Assembly: GCA_964020085.1 (NCBI GenBank)
Contig: OZ026601.1
Location: 14,762,530 to 14,826,529 of the forward strand
Origin: Micromussa lordhowensis
Lineage: Eukaryota; Cnidaria; Anthozoa; Scleractinia; Lobophylliidae
Direction: 5' to 3'
DNA length: 64,000 nucleotides
This document shows positions 11,976 to 22,700 of this stretch, piece after piece (within the stretch, counting starts at the first letter, position 1; each line of letters starts with the position of its first letter). The position numbers and the translations under genes were made by a program. The notes under the pieces are model-generated. The model saw only the letters and a list, made by a program, of their open reading frames with translations. It was not told the origin of the DNA and did no database searches.

Positions 11976-13457
11976 ATGAATTGCTTGTTCAACCACACTG
12001 CTCTTGAGAACAATGTTACGAACAACTCCAGGGAATCCGTCCAATCGGGCAGCAGCAGCAGTCCGGCTTTAACAGTGGTCGTAGGATTGACTATCGCTAA
12101 CATTCTGGCAATATTCTTTGGGACACTGGGGAACTCTCTGGTCATAATATCGATAGTTATCTACCGGGGAATGCGTTCAACAACTAATTTTTTCATAGCA
12201 TCGCTGGCTGGTGCGGATCTCATAGTCACCTGCACTTGTATGCCGCTGTTTTACGTGTATAATGTTGTCAAATGGCCAGTGTGGCCTTTTGGAAGCGCTG
12301 GTTGCAGGATTTTGTCCTTTTTGGTTCACATGTCAGTTATGGCGTCAGCACTGAGCTTGTTAGCCATATCTTATGATCGTTTCATCTCAGTATTTTTCCC
12401 AATGAAACGATTCATTACCCCGTCTCGCGCTAAAAAGATAGTTGTTTTTATTTGGTTTGTGTCGCCGTTTCTCCTTCTTCCTTCGTTGCTTCACCATGAT
12501 ACTGTTTCGAAGATTTATGATGGCAAGAAAGCGACCATGTGCGTAGAATCCTGGAGCACTCCAAAAGAACTGCATTCTTACCAAATGTACCGGATATCAT
12601 GTTACTTTCTCTTTCTTCTGCAAATATCAATTCTCTATTTTTTAATTGGGCATCGTTTGTACACACGTCAGCAACCCGGAGAACAAACATCGCAAAGCAG
12701 AGCAAAAGATTTGCTGAACAAACGCAAAATAATTAAAATGCTATTTCTTGTGGTAGCACTGTTTGCTCTGTGTTGGCTGCCGTACGTTATCAACAAGCTT
12801 TTGAACATTTTTCCTCCAAGGCCGGATTACGTTCCGCCAGATTTGTTTGTTTTTGTTGGAAATTTTCTGGGACTGTTGAACAGCGTAGCAAACCCTCTAG
12901 TTTATGCCGTTCTCAACAAAAATTTTAGAACGGCATTTAAAAACGCCTTGCGATGTAACTGTAATTATGAAGTTGAAGAACGACGAAGAACTGTTAGTGT
13001 TGTTACCAAGCAAACGCAACGGAGACAGTCAGAAAGCCTCAGCGCTGACCGCATCCACAGAGGTTCACTATCAGTTTCCGACAGCCACGTGATGATGAAT
13101 CATAAAGGGTCATGTGAGATGATTGGTGATGAGGTTAGAAACCTATCATTTTCAAGCATTGAACAAGAAACAGCTGTCGCGATGTCACAATTTGAGAATT
13201 GCTCTCAGCAAAATCCGTCTGTTTCACGACGAAATCCAGAGAAACGCCGAGTGAGCTTCGGAGGTGATGTTTCCACTTCTGTACAGGACAAGGATCCAAA
13301 AGTGCCTACCTTAGAAAATGGAAGTTCAAATTTGCCCAGAGAGATAATGAACACTTCTAACGGAACTAGCAAAAGGTGTGATTCAAATGTGGGTTTCTTG
13401 TCTCCTATTGACGAAAAAGGCTACGCCAATGCTAGCTTTGACCAAGAAAACGACTAG
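11976..13457 (+). CDS. Class A (rhodopsin-like) G-protein-coupled receptor, neuropeptide-receptor type
   Basis: Single-exon frame of 493 residues. The extracellular N-terminus has sequons NHT, NVT and NNS. Seven hydrophobic segments are evident, with class A landmarks: GNS in TM1, LAGAD in TM2, a Cys at the start of TM3 (GCRIL), DRF at the end of TM3 in place of DRY, a Trp in TM4, CWLPY in TM6 and NPLVY in TM7, then CNC suitable for palmitoylation. The cytoplasmic tail is long (about 150 residues), Ser/Thr-rich, with basic patches (RRRTVS, RRQSES, RRVSFGG) that look like kinase sites. The overall look (PMKRF after DRF, CWLPY, NSVANPLVY) is closest to the neuropeptide Y/galanin/orexin-like group, but the ligand cannot be told. 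Intronless receptors of this kind are usual in cnidarian expansions. The start ATG lies in good context (gaaacATGa). Confidence 0.9.
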   Translation: MNCLFNHTALENNVTNNSRESVQSGSSSSPALTVVVGLTIANILAIFFGTLGNSLVIISIVIYRGMRSTTNFFIASLAGADLIVTCTCMPLFYVYNVVKWPVWPFGSAGCRILSFLVHMSVMASALSLLAISYDRFISVFFPMKRFITPSRAKKIVVFIWFVSPFLLLPSLLHHDTVSKIYDGKKATMCVESWSTPKELHSYQMYRISCYFLFLLQISILYFLIGHRLYTRQQPGEQTSQSRAKDLLNKRKIIKMLFLVVALFALCWLPYVINKLLNIFPPRPDYVPPDLFVFVGNFLGLLNSVANPLVYAVLNKNFRTAFKNALRCNCNYEVEERRRTVSVVTKQTQRRQSESLSADRIHRGSLSVSDSHVMMNHKGSCEMIGDEVRNLSFSSIEQETAVAMSQFENCSQQNPSVSRRNPEKRRVSFGGDVSTSVQDKDPKVPTLENGSSNLPREIMNTSNGTSKRCDSNVGFLSPIDEKGYANASFDQEND

Positions 13458-13498
13458 TGTGCACCCGCCATGAGATCACGAAAAGTCCTCCAAGCGCT

Positions 13499-14128
13499 CC
13501 ATAGCGGTCTAGGGTCTATAGATCGTTTTCACTGTCACGCAATAAAAAAATAAATCGAAAACTATCCAGTGTAAAAAGCTAAGAAATTGTGATGCTATAG
13601 AAGATAAAAAGATAAGACACTTCTCCAAGTTTTAGCCCTGTGCGTTTCCCCAAACTTCAGATATTCGTCGAAATGTTTCGCAGAAATTTACAGAGCCCAG
13701 TATGAAAACGCCATGTTGGTGTACCTCCATGGTACACCAATATGGCGGCCGGAAAATAGTGTAAACACCTGGAACTTACTTTGGCTTTCTAGGCGACTGA
13801 TTATCAGTACTGAAAAAACAAGTATTTGTATAAGCACTTTTCCTAATGCTCTAGCTTCTAACAGGGCTCAAAATCATGAGATAAGTATATATTTTTCAAC
13901 AAATTTGATCGTAGCCTTGAGTCACGCACCTCCATAAGAGGGATATTCAAAATGCTCTAGTTTCCAAACGATACACGCTATTGAGTTGTAAAGTTGTAAA
14001 CAGATATAAATATGTCACCTCTTATACCTGATGAGGATGAAAACTTTGGTGGATCTTTAGTTTTAGATTTTAGGAAGTGATGACGTCACGTGAAAACGAT
14101 CTATAGATTTCTTATGGGACTGCTATGG
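13499..14128. mobile_element. MITE with terminal inverted repeats, 3' of the GPCR
   Basis: Begins ccatagcggtctag and ends cttatgggactgctatgg. Just inside, ctatagatcgttttcac (13516-13532) is the exact reverse complement of gtgaaaacgatctatag (14090-14106). The interior includes another small palindrome around 13712-13742 (gttggtgtacctccatggta). It begins only about 40 bp after the GPCR stop codon, so it probably forms most of that gene's 3' UTR. No coding capacity. Confidence 0.7.
13541..13546 (+). promoter_or_regulatory. Candidate polyadenylation signal of the GPCR gene
   Basis: AATAAA (followed by a second overlapping aataaat) 84 bp after the stop codon. It lies inside the left end of the 13499-14128 element, so it would be transposon-supplied. 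No transcript evidence. Confidence 0.35.
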
Positions 14129-14516
14129 GCTGATGGTCACGGCTTTTGACGGAAAATATTATGTTCTAAAAAGCTAAAAGTAATTCTCTGGCTAGAGAAG
14201 ATGAAGGTTTTTACCTTCTCTCGTTCTCTGGCCAATAACTTTTTTAGGAGATACTAAAAATTTACGCTAGCAACTATGTACCTCTGGGCCCTTGACAGAA
14301 ACACTCTGGTATACGTTATCTCCCGGCGCATCACCCAATCAGAACCCGTGTCTTTCCCGAGTCTTTCAAGTTTCAAAAGTAAAAAAGGACAGTAACACTA
14401 CATGCTAAAGAGATTTATAGAGATTTATTATAATCGAAATATACAAGTGACTTTATTTCTCACGCGGTGTGTTGCAAAAGAATTAGAAAAAATTTTCTCC
14501 GTGTTTTTACCGAGTT

Positions 14517-15096
14517 TTAGTGTAAATCTACTAGCGTTCTATGACGAATGCCGCCAGTCTCTTATTTTACGCTACTCACTAGCTATTCTGTTTTAGTATA
14601 AATCTACTAGCGTTCTATCACGAATAACGTCCTCTGATTGGCTACGCTACCCACGTTCTATTCTGTGATAGATAGTGAGTAGCGTAGCAGCGCGCACTAG
14701 GGGCCGTTTCTTTGTGTTTTTGAAGTGTCTTTGAAGAGGATTAAGATTAAATTTTTGAACGACTAGTAGATTTATACTAAAACAATTAGATTATTCGCTC
14801 TCGATTTCTATGCGTGATAGTTGACTCGGGCTGCGCCCTCGTCAACTATCACGCGATAGAAATCTCGAGCTCATAATCTAATTGTTTAGTAGATAGTGAG
14901 TTTCCTTGTCACAGGAATACTTGTAGTCAGTGCTTCTTTGCGAGTGTCCGTTATGAGGATTTAGATAAAGTTTTCAACGATTAGTAGATTTTTGACTAAA
15001 ACAATTAGATTATTTGTTCTCGATTTCTATGCGTGATAATGGACGAGGGTGTTACAGAAATCTTGAGCTCATAATCTAATTGTTGAACAGAAACAT
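14517..15096 (+). repeat. ATTAGATTA-family repeat, older copy split by a younger copy
   Basis: The left part 14517-14589 (tttagtgtaaatctactagc ... ctattctg) and right part 14889-15096 (gatagtgagtttcc ... gattagtagattt ... taatctaattgttgaac) together make one diverged copy. The copy is interrupted by the 299-bp near-consensus copy at 14590-14888. Divergence from the younger copy is obvious. Confidence 0.7.
14590..14888 (+). mobile_element. ATTAGATTA-family element, young copy
   Basis: A 299-bp unit from gttttagtataaatctact to taatctaattgttta. Its right third is a hairpin: aattagattattcgctc and gcgtgatagttgactcgggc pair with gtcaactatcacgcg and gagctcataatctaatt. By eye it differs from the reverse complement of 60024-60322 at one position only (aggattaag versus aggatttag). 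Non-coding and mobile; mechanism unknown. Confidence 0.8.
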
Positions 15097-15205
15097 CCGT
15101 GATAGTCTGGGAGAACTCGAAAAAGCCGTGTAGACACTCACTCAGTGCTCGTTTTCACAGCATTTCTCGTCCTCCCAAATTTCCTCTCGTGTTTCTATAA
15201 CGCGA
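15097..15205. repeat. AGAAACAC-type hairpin repeat fragment
   Basis: Reads agaaacatccgtgatagtct ... cagcatttctcgtcctccca ... cgtgtttctat, an imperfect hairpin whose arms pair (gggagaac/gtcctccc, agaaac/gtttct). The same unit lies at about 59920-60023. In both places it abuts an ATTAGATTA-family element. Confidence 0.6.
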
Positions 15206-15635
15206 GAGAGATACGGGAAATGGTTTCAACTGCCAGCATGTGAGTACAAGTTGTACAACCTGATCTGAAACTGATTAATCTCGCTCAAAAACGTCTTCTC
15301 TAAATTGCCAATTGAAAATGACTGTGACGGCATTAGTGCTTAATGTTTTATTTTAGTACCCCGTTTTGTAACTGTCTACCTATAGCTTGTTAATAATGTG
15401 AAAATGACAACAAATATCCTTATTCAAACAATTAAGGCTTATAAGGATTTACTTACTTGTTAATATGCAAATGATCTTAGCTGAGTGTAGTGCCCTGAAG
15501 TAACGATTATTGACTGGTTCAAGTTTAATTGTGCCAGTGTCATGAAATGTAAATAGTAAGGTGATGCGCCTTTGCTGGTCAAAAAGACTAACTTACCGGC
15601 GTTTAGTATTTAGAGGCAACGGTTCAGTATTTTAT

Positions 15636-16446
15636 GGTTAGCTTAATGTGTATCTTAGGGTTGGCTTACTGGATATCTTAGGGTTAGCTTACTGTGTATC
15701 TTAGGGTTAGCTTACTGTGTATCTTAGGGTTGGCTTACTGTGTATCTTAGGGTTAGCTTACTGTGTATCTTAGGGTTGGCTTACTGGATATCTTAGGGTT
15801 AGCTTACTGTGTATCTTAGGGTTAGCTTACTGTGTATCTTAGGGTTAGCTTACTTTGTATCTTAGGGTTGGCTTACTGGGTATCTTAGGGTTAGCCAAGA
15901 GAAAATGAGGGGACAGAGAGGGAAGCTCCCGGTACAGCCCTTGGGATATGTCATGTCCACGAAAGTTATTTTTAGACGAGCGGAAGTCTTTGTTCTAGCG
16001 GAATTGGTCTTCCGAGACGTCCGCATGCAGGCCAACCTCGGTCTGATGTTTGAAAGAAAAGCAAAGATTTCATGTAATGGCGGACGAAATGTCACTAACA
16101 ACCTGAGAGCGAGGCAAGACTACACGCGGACGTCTCGGAAAACAGACCTCCGCTGGGCTAAAAATAACTTTCGCAGACATGACATATCCCGGCCAACGCC
16201 CTGAGCTTCCCTCTCTGTCCCGTCATTTTCTCTTGGGTTAGCTTACTGTGTATCTTTGGGTTAGCTTACTGGGTATCTTAGGGTTAGCTTACCGTGTATC
16301 TTTGGGTTAGCTTACTGGGTATCTTTGGGTTAGCTTACCGTGTATCTTAGGGTTAGCTTACTGGATATCTTAGGGTTAGCTTACTGGGTATCTTAGGGTT
16401 AGCTTACTGTGTATCTTTGGGTTAGCTTACTGTGTATCTTAGGGTT
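15636..16446. repeat. 23-bp minisatellite containing TTAGGGTTAG
   Basis: Tandem units of 23 bp built as ttagggttagcttactg + tgtatc, with variants ggttgg, tggata and tttggg. The array is interrupted once, by the MITE at 15895-16236. The unit contains two telomere-like hexamers in register but most of it is not telomeric. Confidence 0.93.
15895..16236. mobile_element. Long-TIR MITE inserted in the minisatellite
   Basis: The left end ccaagagaaaatgagg and right end cattttctcttgg are inverted repeats, followed inward by gacagagagggaagctc and gagcttccctctctgtc. The arms continue inward imperfectly for more than 100 bp (gatatgtcatgtc, gaaagttatttttag, cgagacgtccgc). Flanking gttag on both sides may be a 5-bp target duplication, but it is also part of the tandem unit. 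Open frames here are by-products of the arms. Confidence 0.85.
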
Positions 16447-17096
16447 ACGTAGAGAATTAGGTCAGGTTAGGGTTAGTTAGCAAGTATCGCGGCAAGGTTG
16501 ACCCTTACTCGTCGTCCCGTTATGTAGATCCTCCCCCGAGTGTTACAGTGTAAATAAATGACGAGCGTTCTTACTGTGGCTTATCTTTAACAGGCAATTT
16601 GTTTCATTGTGATATGCAAAAGAGGAAATGACGATCTAAAAATAAGCTAATTGGAACATTACCATACTTTGTAGATTGCATCGGGAACGCAGATAGAGTA
16701 AAGAGAAGTTTAATGCATCTTAATTTACGCCGATGTTAATTTAAATCACACTACTTTACGTCATTTTTATTTTACAGCACCTTTATTTCAATGACAAAAC
16801 CACATCTGCTCATAGCCTAGAGTTCCTATCTGCATGACAGTTCTTCTTTAAGAATTGAGTTAAAAATGTCCTTCGACGTTTTGCATCGATCCGTTTCCCC
16901 AAGTGGGTAGAGGAATTTGTGTAAAATATAGTTAGGCGCACATTGTTTTCGAAAAGGTCGCGTTAATTTGATGTGTGTAAACCTACTTTTGGAAAATTCG
17001 TAAATTTTCTTCGCGTTGTCAACGTGCATCGTTAATTTCCTATAATAAGGTACAGTATATGAAAGATCATATATCAGAGCTGCGGAGAAAGATATG

Positions 17097-17349
17097 AAGA
17101 CATGCTTGATCATCGCGATGTTTACACACACCTCAAGCAGTTGTTAATTTAAAGCCTGAAAAAAATTTCAGGCCTACACGGTATCCCTGATCAGCTCCCA
17201 GTTGGCTTGATAGCTCAGTTGGTAGAGCACTGCACCGGTATCGCAGAGGTCATGGGTTCGAATCCCGTTCAGGCCTGAACTTTTTTCAGGCTTTAATTTC
17301 ACAACTGCTTAAGTTCCGTGTAAAACCTGTGATGATCAATCATGTCTTC
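17097..17349. mobile_element. Fold-back element enclosing a tRNA-like sequence
   Basis: Left arm 17097-17174 (gaagacatgcttgatcatc ... agcagttgttaatttaaagc, ctgaaaaaaatttcaggcc) pairs with right arm 17268-17349 (ttcaggcctgaacttttttc, aggctttaatttcacaact, gatgatcaatcatgtcttc) over about 80 bp with small gaps. Between them lies the tRNA-like 73-mer. A partial inverted copy of the same family is at 43560-43690, so this is a dispersed repeat. Confidence 0.75.
17204..17276 (+). other. tRNA-like cloverleaf (anticodon position GGT), probably not a functional tRNA
   Basis: Exactly 73 nt and numberable as a tRNA: acceptor ggcttga/tcaggcc (7 pairs, one G-U), D arm gctc..gagc, anticodon arm ctgca/cgcag with a mismatch at the loop-closing pair, 5-nt variable region, T arm atggg ttcgaat cccgt. 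Loop residues 32-38 are ccggtat, giving GGT (Thr) at 34-36, with C rather than the near-invariant U at position 33. The B box (ggttcgaatcc) is intact. The odd anticodon, C33 and repeat context argue for a tRNA-derived repeat. Confidence 0.6.
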
Positions 17350-17435
17350 AGAAGATAGAGTGAATCAGATATAAGGCACGAAAAATTATGAGACTTAATT
17401 AAACAGACTCTTGAAATTAGAGAAACAGTCATAGA

Positions 17436-17662
17436 TTACCCCTTAAAATGTACAAAAATACTGCACAATGACATTAATCCTGCGCCAATCATACGACGTT
17501 CAGTGTTACCGTTTAAAATTTGTATCCAGGATTTTCTGGACCCATCTAAAACAAAGTGCAGCTTGCTCTCATACTGGTCCATAATCTTCAACTGAGTGCT
17601 TGCTGCATCATACCCCGACAGCTTGAAATGCGTCTTCGTTTTCAGTTTCATTTTCAGAAAAG
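17436..17662 (-). CDS. Possible exon of an unrecognised gene
   Basis: On the minus strand a pyrimidine-rich tract ending in acttcag (AG at 17664-17663) leads into an open frame to a stop near 17436. Its translation includes KTHFKLSGYDAASTQLKI and DQYESKLHFVLDGSRKSWI. The sequence looks protein-like (mixed composition, no repeats) and the acceptor is good, but I recognise no family and no partner exon was found nearby. It could be an exon of a larger minus-strand gene, a gene fragment carried by a repeat, or chance. Confidence 0.25.
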
Positions 17663-19725
17663 CTGAAGTAAACAAAACAAAAACAAAAAACAGCTAAATG
17701 GCAGAGTCCCCCATACAAGGTAAACAGTAAGCAGAGTAGAAGGCATTGAGCAAGCTCGGTAATAACTGGAGGTAAACAGAGAGCCGGTCGTTTTGGTCTC
17801 TTTACTTGAAGACTTTTTTAACAAGCTTGAATATTTTAAGAACATAACACCCTTATGACTACAACATGTGCATATCAAAATAGAAAAACGACAATCATGA
17901 TACTGGAACAAACAAAGCAATTATCATGTACTGTTGTGCAGTAAACACAGTGCAGTGGTAACCAATAATGAGAGGATAAACGTGCTTTTAATGAAAAAGA
18001 ACAACAGGATAAAAGCGCGTGTAAACAGAACGACATACGTACTACATTACTCGCAAAACATCTCGGATGCTTTTAATTTCAGACAAATAAAGTGTCCGAA
18101 AATAAAGCCGTCCGAAATTTTAAGCGTCCAAAATTTTTACAGTATAGTGTAATATTCTACCCTGAGTATTGTTATTCATGACATGTAGATAAGGTATGGG
18201 GAATCGCTCTGGCCTGGGACAAGCCCAAACCAAGCTCACAAGATATCCGAGTAGGTGGCCTAGACTTCAAACCCGGCTTCCTCGTAGGGTGGGTGGGTGG
18301 GGCGCCAACTGTTCGCTGCCGCGGACTAGAGTAGAGTGCACAATGAGGAGCACGTGTTTGCCTTTTATATGAATATTTGCGTATCATTAACTCATCCCTC
18401 ATCCCCAGGGAATTTATTACCAATTCAAATTGACTTTGAATAGCAAGAGAGATATTCCATGGTATACCACGAAAAAGTGCTGCATAATTATTTTATATCA
18501 TATCAATGCAGCGCACGATGGCACGGTTGGGTGTATACAACGGCTTTATCTGATTTTTCATACTTTTTTTGTAATTAATTAAATATTGAGTGGGTCCCGG
18601 GGGTGGGGTATTTGCCCTCCTTTTTTGCTCTCACCCCACGATATTTGCTCCACTTAGACCACTTCTTAGCCTTTTTCCGGGGAGGGGGGGAGGGGGAAGT
18701 TCGGAACTACTTCGACACTACCGGAATGGCTGATGCATTAGAAAAACGAACAAAGAAAGTGTTCTGTTGCGTCGGCCTTCAAATGAGACGCCTAGTTATT
18801 TGTGAACTTCATGTTGATAAAAATAAATTAATCGCCGTATCGAGTTAGTGAAGCTGACGTTTGCACTTTGCTAACGCTCCAAAGCCCAGCTTCACTAATA
18901 ACTGTAAGTGTGAAAAAGACACTCTTCGCAGTCTACCTTACTACAAAAAAATCCACCACATCCTGAAACAATCGCCTACATATGTTGGCAGCGAAGATTT
19001 TTTTCGACCACTCATGGTATTTATAGAATATACGTGACGGATTTTTCGCGTGTCAATTCTTTTTCTACCGGATCTGACGTCATTTTAAATTTCCACACCA
19101 CAGAGGAAGTGCAAGAAGTCACTGTTACCGCCCCATCAATTCTGCTAAATATGGCAACAATGCCCATATTTGGAGTGAAGGAATTCGATCATTTCCTTGG
19201 TGGAAGATCCGCTCGGTACATAACTTCGAGTTCAAGTGTTTTGGTTTTCAGATTTTATCGAATTATTGGAAGGCTTCGCTCGTGATTTTTGCGGCAATAT
19301 AAAATTAAGGTAAAGTTTCATAATATATGTCGTTGATCGTAGATACCAAACAATGGAAAACGCTTTGGTCGCTGCTGTAGTAATGCAGAGTGTGTGATAA
19401 TGAATTGTTCATTTGATCGAAAGTCATGCAACTCTGTAACTCACAATAGCTATCACTTCAAACAGTGATTGATGAGATTGGAACAATTTTTATTTAAAAG
19501 GCTAGTGCATTGAGAGTAAAGTTTTCTATTAATTAACTGTAGTTATCATTAGAATTGAATTCGTATGAAAAACCATAGTCTTTTAAGCTCAGTTAAGTTA
19601 ACTTAAGAGTAAGCTCTGAATTTAGCTGGTCTATAACTTCTTTTTATGTCGCATTCTTGCGCTTCATAAGCTTAAATTTAACTTATACTGAATTAAAAAT
19701 CATTATTTTTTGGCAGGAATTGATA
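17663..19725. other. Region upstream of the integrin beta start
   Basis: No supportable coding region. The 5' UTR and promoter of the integrin gene are expected here. A splice-acceptor-like tttttggcag ends at 19716, 9 bp before the integrin ATG, and a donor-like aaggtaaag occurs near 19308-19316, so a non-coding first exon is plausible but unproven. Confidence 0.4.
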
Positions 19726-22700
19726 ATGAAGCAGACACTCATTGTTTATTTGGTTCTCGTTTTAACCTTCATTTCTAATATTTACAGTCAAGGTAAGTTT
19801 AGATAATTAGGAAATGTTATTTTGCACCATTTTGCTATTAATCATAAAAATTACAATTTCCTCGACAGTGATTGGTTTAAAAAACTCCTATTTTCCACTA
19901 ATTCACTCGCCAAATTGTTATTGGACAGTTTGTTATCGGACAGTTCAATAAGCCAATCAAATTCAAAGTTGTAGTTTAAATGTACCAATCACATTCAAAC
20001 TTGTAGTTTAAATCAACCAATCTCAATTTGAGAGTGACATGAAATAATTTACGTTTCCTTTGTCAGTCTTTTAATGCAAATTTTCCCTATCTTTTATAAC
20101 CTGGCTATTCTTCTTTTCTCGGAAATTGTAATTTTTATGATTAATTGGTACCAAGACTTTGCGTCATCCAGTTCGGTCTGTAATCATACTCGAAATAAAC
20201 AAATCAGACTCCCGCTGCACGGTCATCTCATTTTGTTATCACTTGTATGATTACAGACCAAATTGGACTCCACTCAGTCCTATTACCATTACTAATTGTA
20301 TCTATAACAAAATTCTCGATCGTGATTGGTTCTCTGCGTGCCTATTTGTCATGTAATCAGCGCGCGATCACGTGGGTGTCCAATTACAGGAGTCTGATTT
20401 GAACGTTTTGTAATAGGACACCTGTAATTGGATACCCACGTGATTTTCAAGTCAATTACACTTGCTTTAATGGTTTCCTTAGCAAAGTTTTCTACAGTTT
20501 TCAAAACTTAGGAAAAATGCTACAGACGTTTTTGCTCAAAACAAGTTCTCAAAAGATTTTTTTTAATTTTGAAATTTGTTATAGGTAGGATTAATTGGTA
20601 ATTGGACCTCGTGTTGTACAATTCAGGGAGTAATTGTGCTCGTAATTTTAAATCAGCCTTGCGCTTCGCGCTCGTCTGATTTTGAAATTACTTGCTCGAT
20701 TACTCCCTGAATTGTACTCCACTCAGTTCAATTACTATTACTGATTAATTAATTGGTAATCATGTTAACTATGAAAGTGTGAATAATATTTTTTGTAAGA
20801 CTTAATTGACAGCCACGCAAGCACTTACATAAGGTTATTAGTTTCTTTCACAAAGGAATTAGACATAACAATGAAGGCGACAAATAAAATGCTCAACATA
20901 ACAAAAGTTAGCACATAATTAAGGTGAAACCAGAAATACATTTAACGTTTTACTGAAAAGAGCAAGTCACATTGCTCACATATGGTAAGGATGTGGATAA
21001 TGTTAGCGTGATTTGAAAAAGTTGCCCCAAAATCATGGTGAAGCTAGAATATCAAGTGACAACACTGCTCTCTATAATTTTTAATGTGAAAAGAAAGGCC
21101 TTCAATAGCTTTGTGCTGTGTTTGTAGGTAAATGTAACATGTACTAATTATTGTGTATTTTAATAAATATATACATGTATGGGAGAGGGGCATTTGGATA
21201 ACGCTAAGATGGAGTACAGTCCAAGCACTTGTAAGCTACCGCCTCAAAAATTTGAAAAAGTGGTTGTAACTAGAACTGGTCACTTACAAAAATGAGCTAC
21301 CGCATGGTAAAACAATAGAGGGTGGTTGCTTATGAGAGCTTCACAAACTCGGTAATAATTCATAAAGGAAAACAAAAGAAGTTAATGTTTAATGATTGTC
21401 TTTATATCTGATATAGACACGGCTACATCTAACATTCAATTTTTAACTGGTCAAGAACCATTAGCGCAGTGTGCAGTTTCATTAAAGTGTTGATTTATAT
21501 GTGACCTTCCATGGGAAAACGTACACTAACGCTTTACCGTTAAACGGTCAAGAAAAACGTTTGTAAACGGATACTAAACGGCTAATTCAAGCGTTTAAAC
21601 GGTTTCCATAACCGTTTAAACGGATAGCAAAGAAATTAAATGGTTGACCAAAGTCCAAAAACGGATAGCTGAAAGCGTTAAACGGTGACCCCAAAAAAAT
21701 AAACGGTTAGCTCAAAACGTTAAACGGTTGGCCAAAGTCCAAAAACGGATAGCTTACACCGTTAAACGGTTGAGTCGACAAGATCGTTCCAGGAAAAACT
21801 AGCAGTCTTTTAATGTTAAACGGATATATTTGAGCATAACCATGGAGCATAAAAACTTGGTAAAAGATAACTGGGATGCATTTTGTGAACGGAAAAAGTA
21901 CTGTCATCCATTTGAATGGCCCTGGCTATCCGTTTAAAAAAAATTGTCATCCATTCGAACGGCCCAGGCTATCCGTTTAAAAAAAAATTGTCATCCATTT
22001 GAACAGCTTGAGCAACCCGTTCAGAAGTATAAAATGCCATCCGTCAGAAAAATTGGTCAACCATTCTAACGAACGACTTTGCCAAAAAACAACTTTCCAG
22101 ATAGTATCCGCACACATCACGAACTTTGTAAACACGCATTCTGGAATTCCGCAGCATAAACATGAATGAGAATAGTGACGGTTCTTTTTCTGCTCCTTAG
22201 TCATCTTTGCTTTTATAACATTCGATTACGCATTATTTTTAGTCAGAACTTAAGTTTTATTCAACAAGTCTCCCGAAAATTTTGATCTTTGACAGTATGC
22301 AAATATCAAGCGCTTTTGAATTGAGTAGATGATATCTCCCGTGGGAATACGCTGTCGGCTTGTTTGTAGCCTGCGCCGGAAAAAACACAGAATATATTTA
22401 TTGCGTGTAAGTGCACGAAAAAGAAGCAATTTTTTAAAATCTATCCTATCAGCAACTGGGACTTACAATTACAACCTGGCCAAATGGTTGGAAGAAAAAC
22501 TCAAGCCACTCTCTGTGAACGAGTACACGATTACCGATGCCATCAGCTTCTCTGAAGAAATCCGCAACGTACCTATCAACGAGGATAGCATATTGGTTTC
22601 CTACGATGTCACAGCCCTTTTTTACTAATGTACCGTTGAATGAGACCATCAACATCTTAGTTGACAAAGCTTTTACCAACGATTGGTTTAACCAATCTTA

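Noticed and set aside
15862..16204. Two overlapping open frames on opposite strands
   Set aside because: They are produced by the arms of the MITE at 15895-16236.
15636..16446. Interstitial telomere
   Set aside because: Only 10 of 23 bases per unit are telomeric, so it is a minisatellite rather than a (TTAGGG)n tract.
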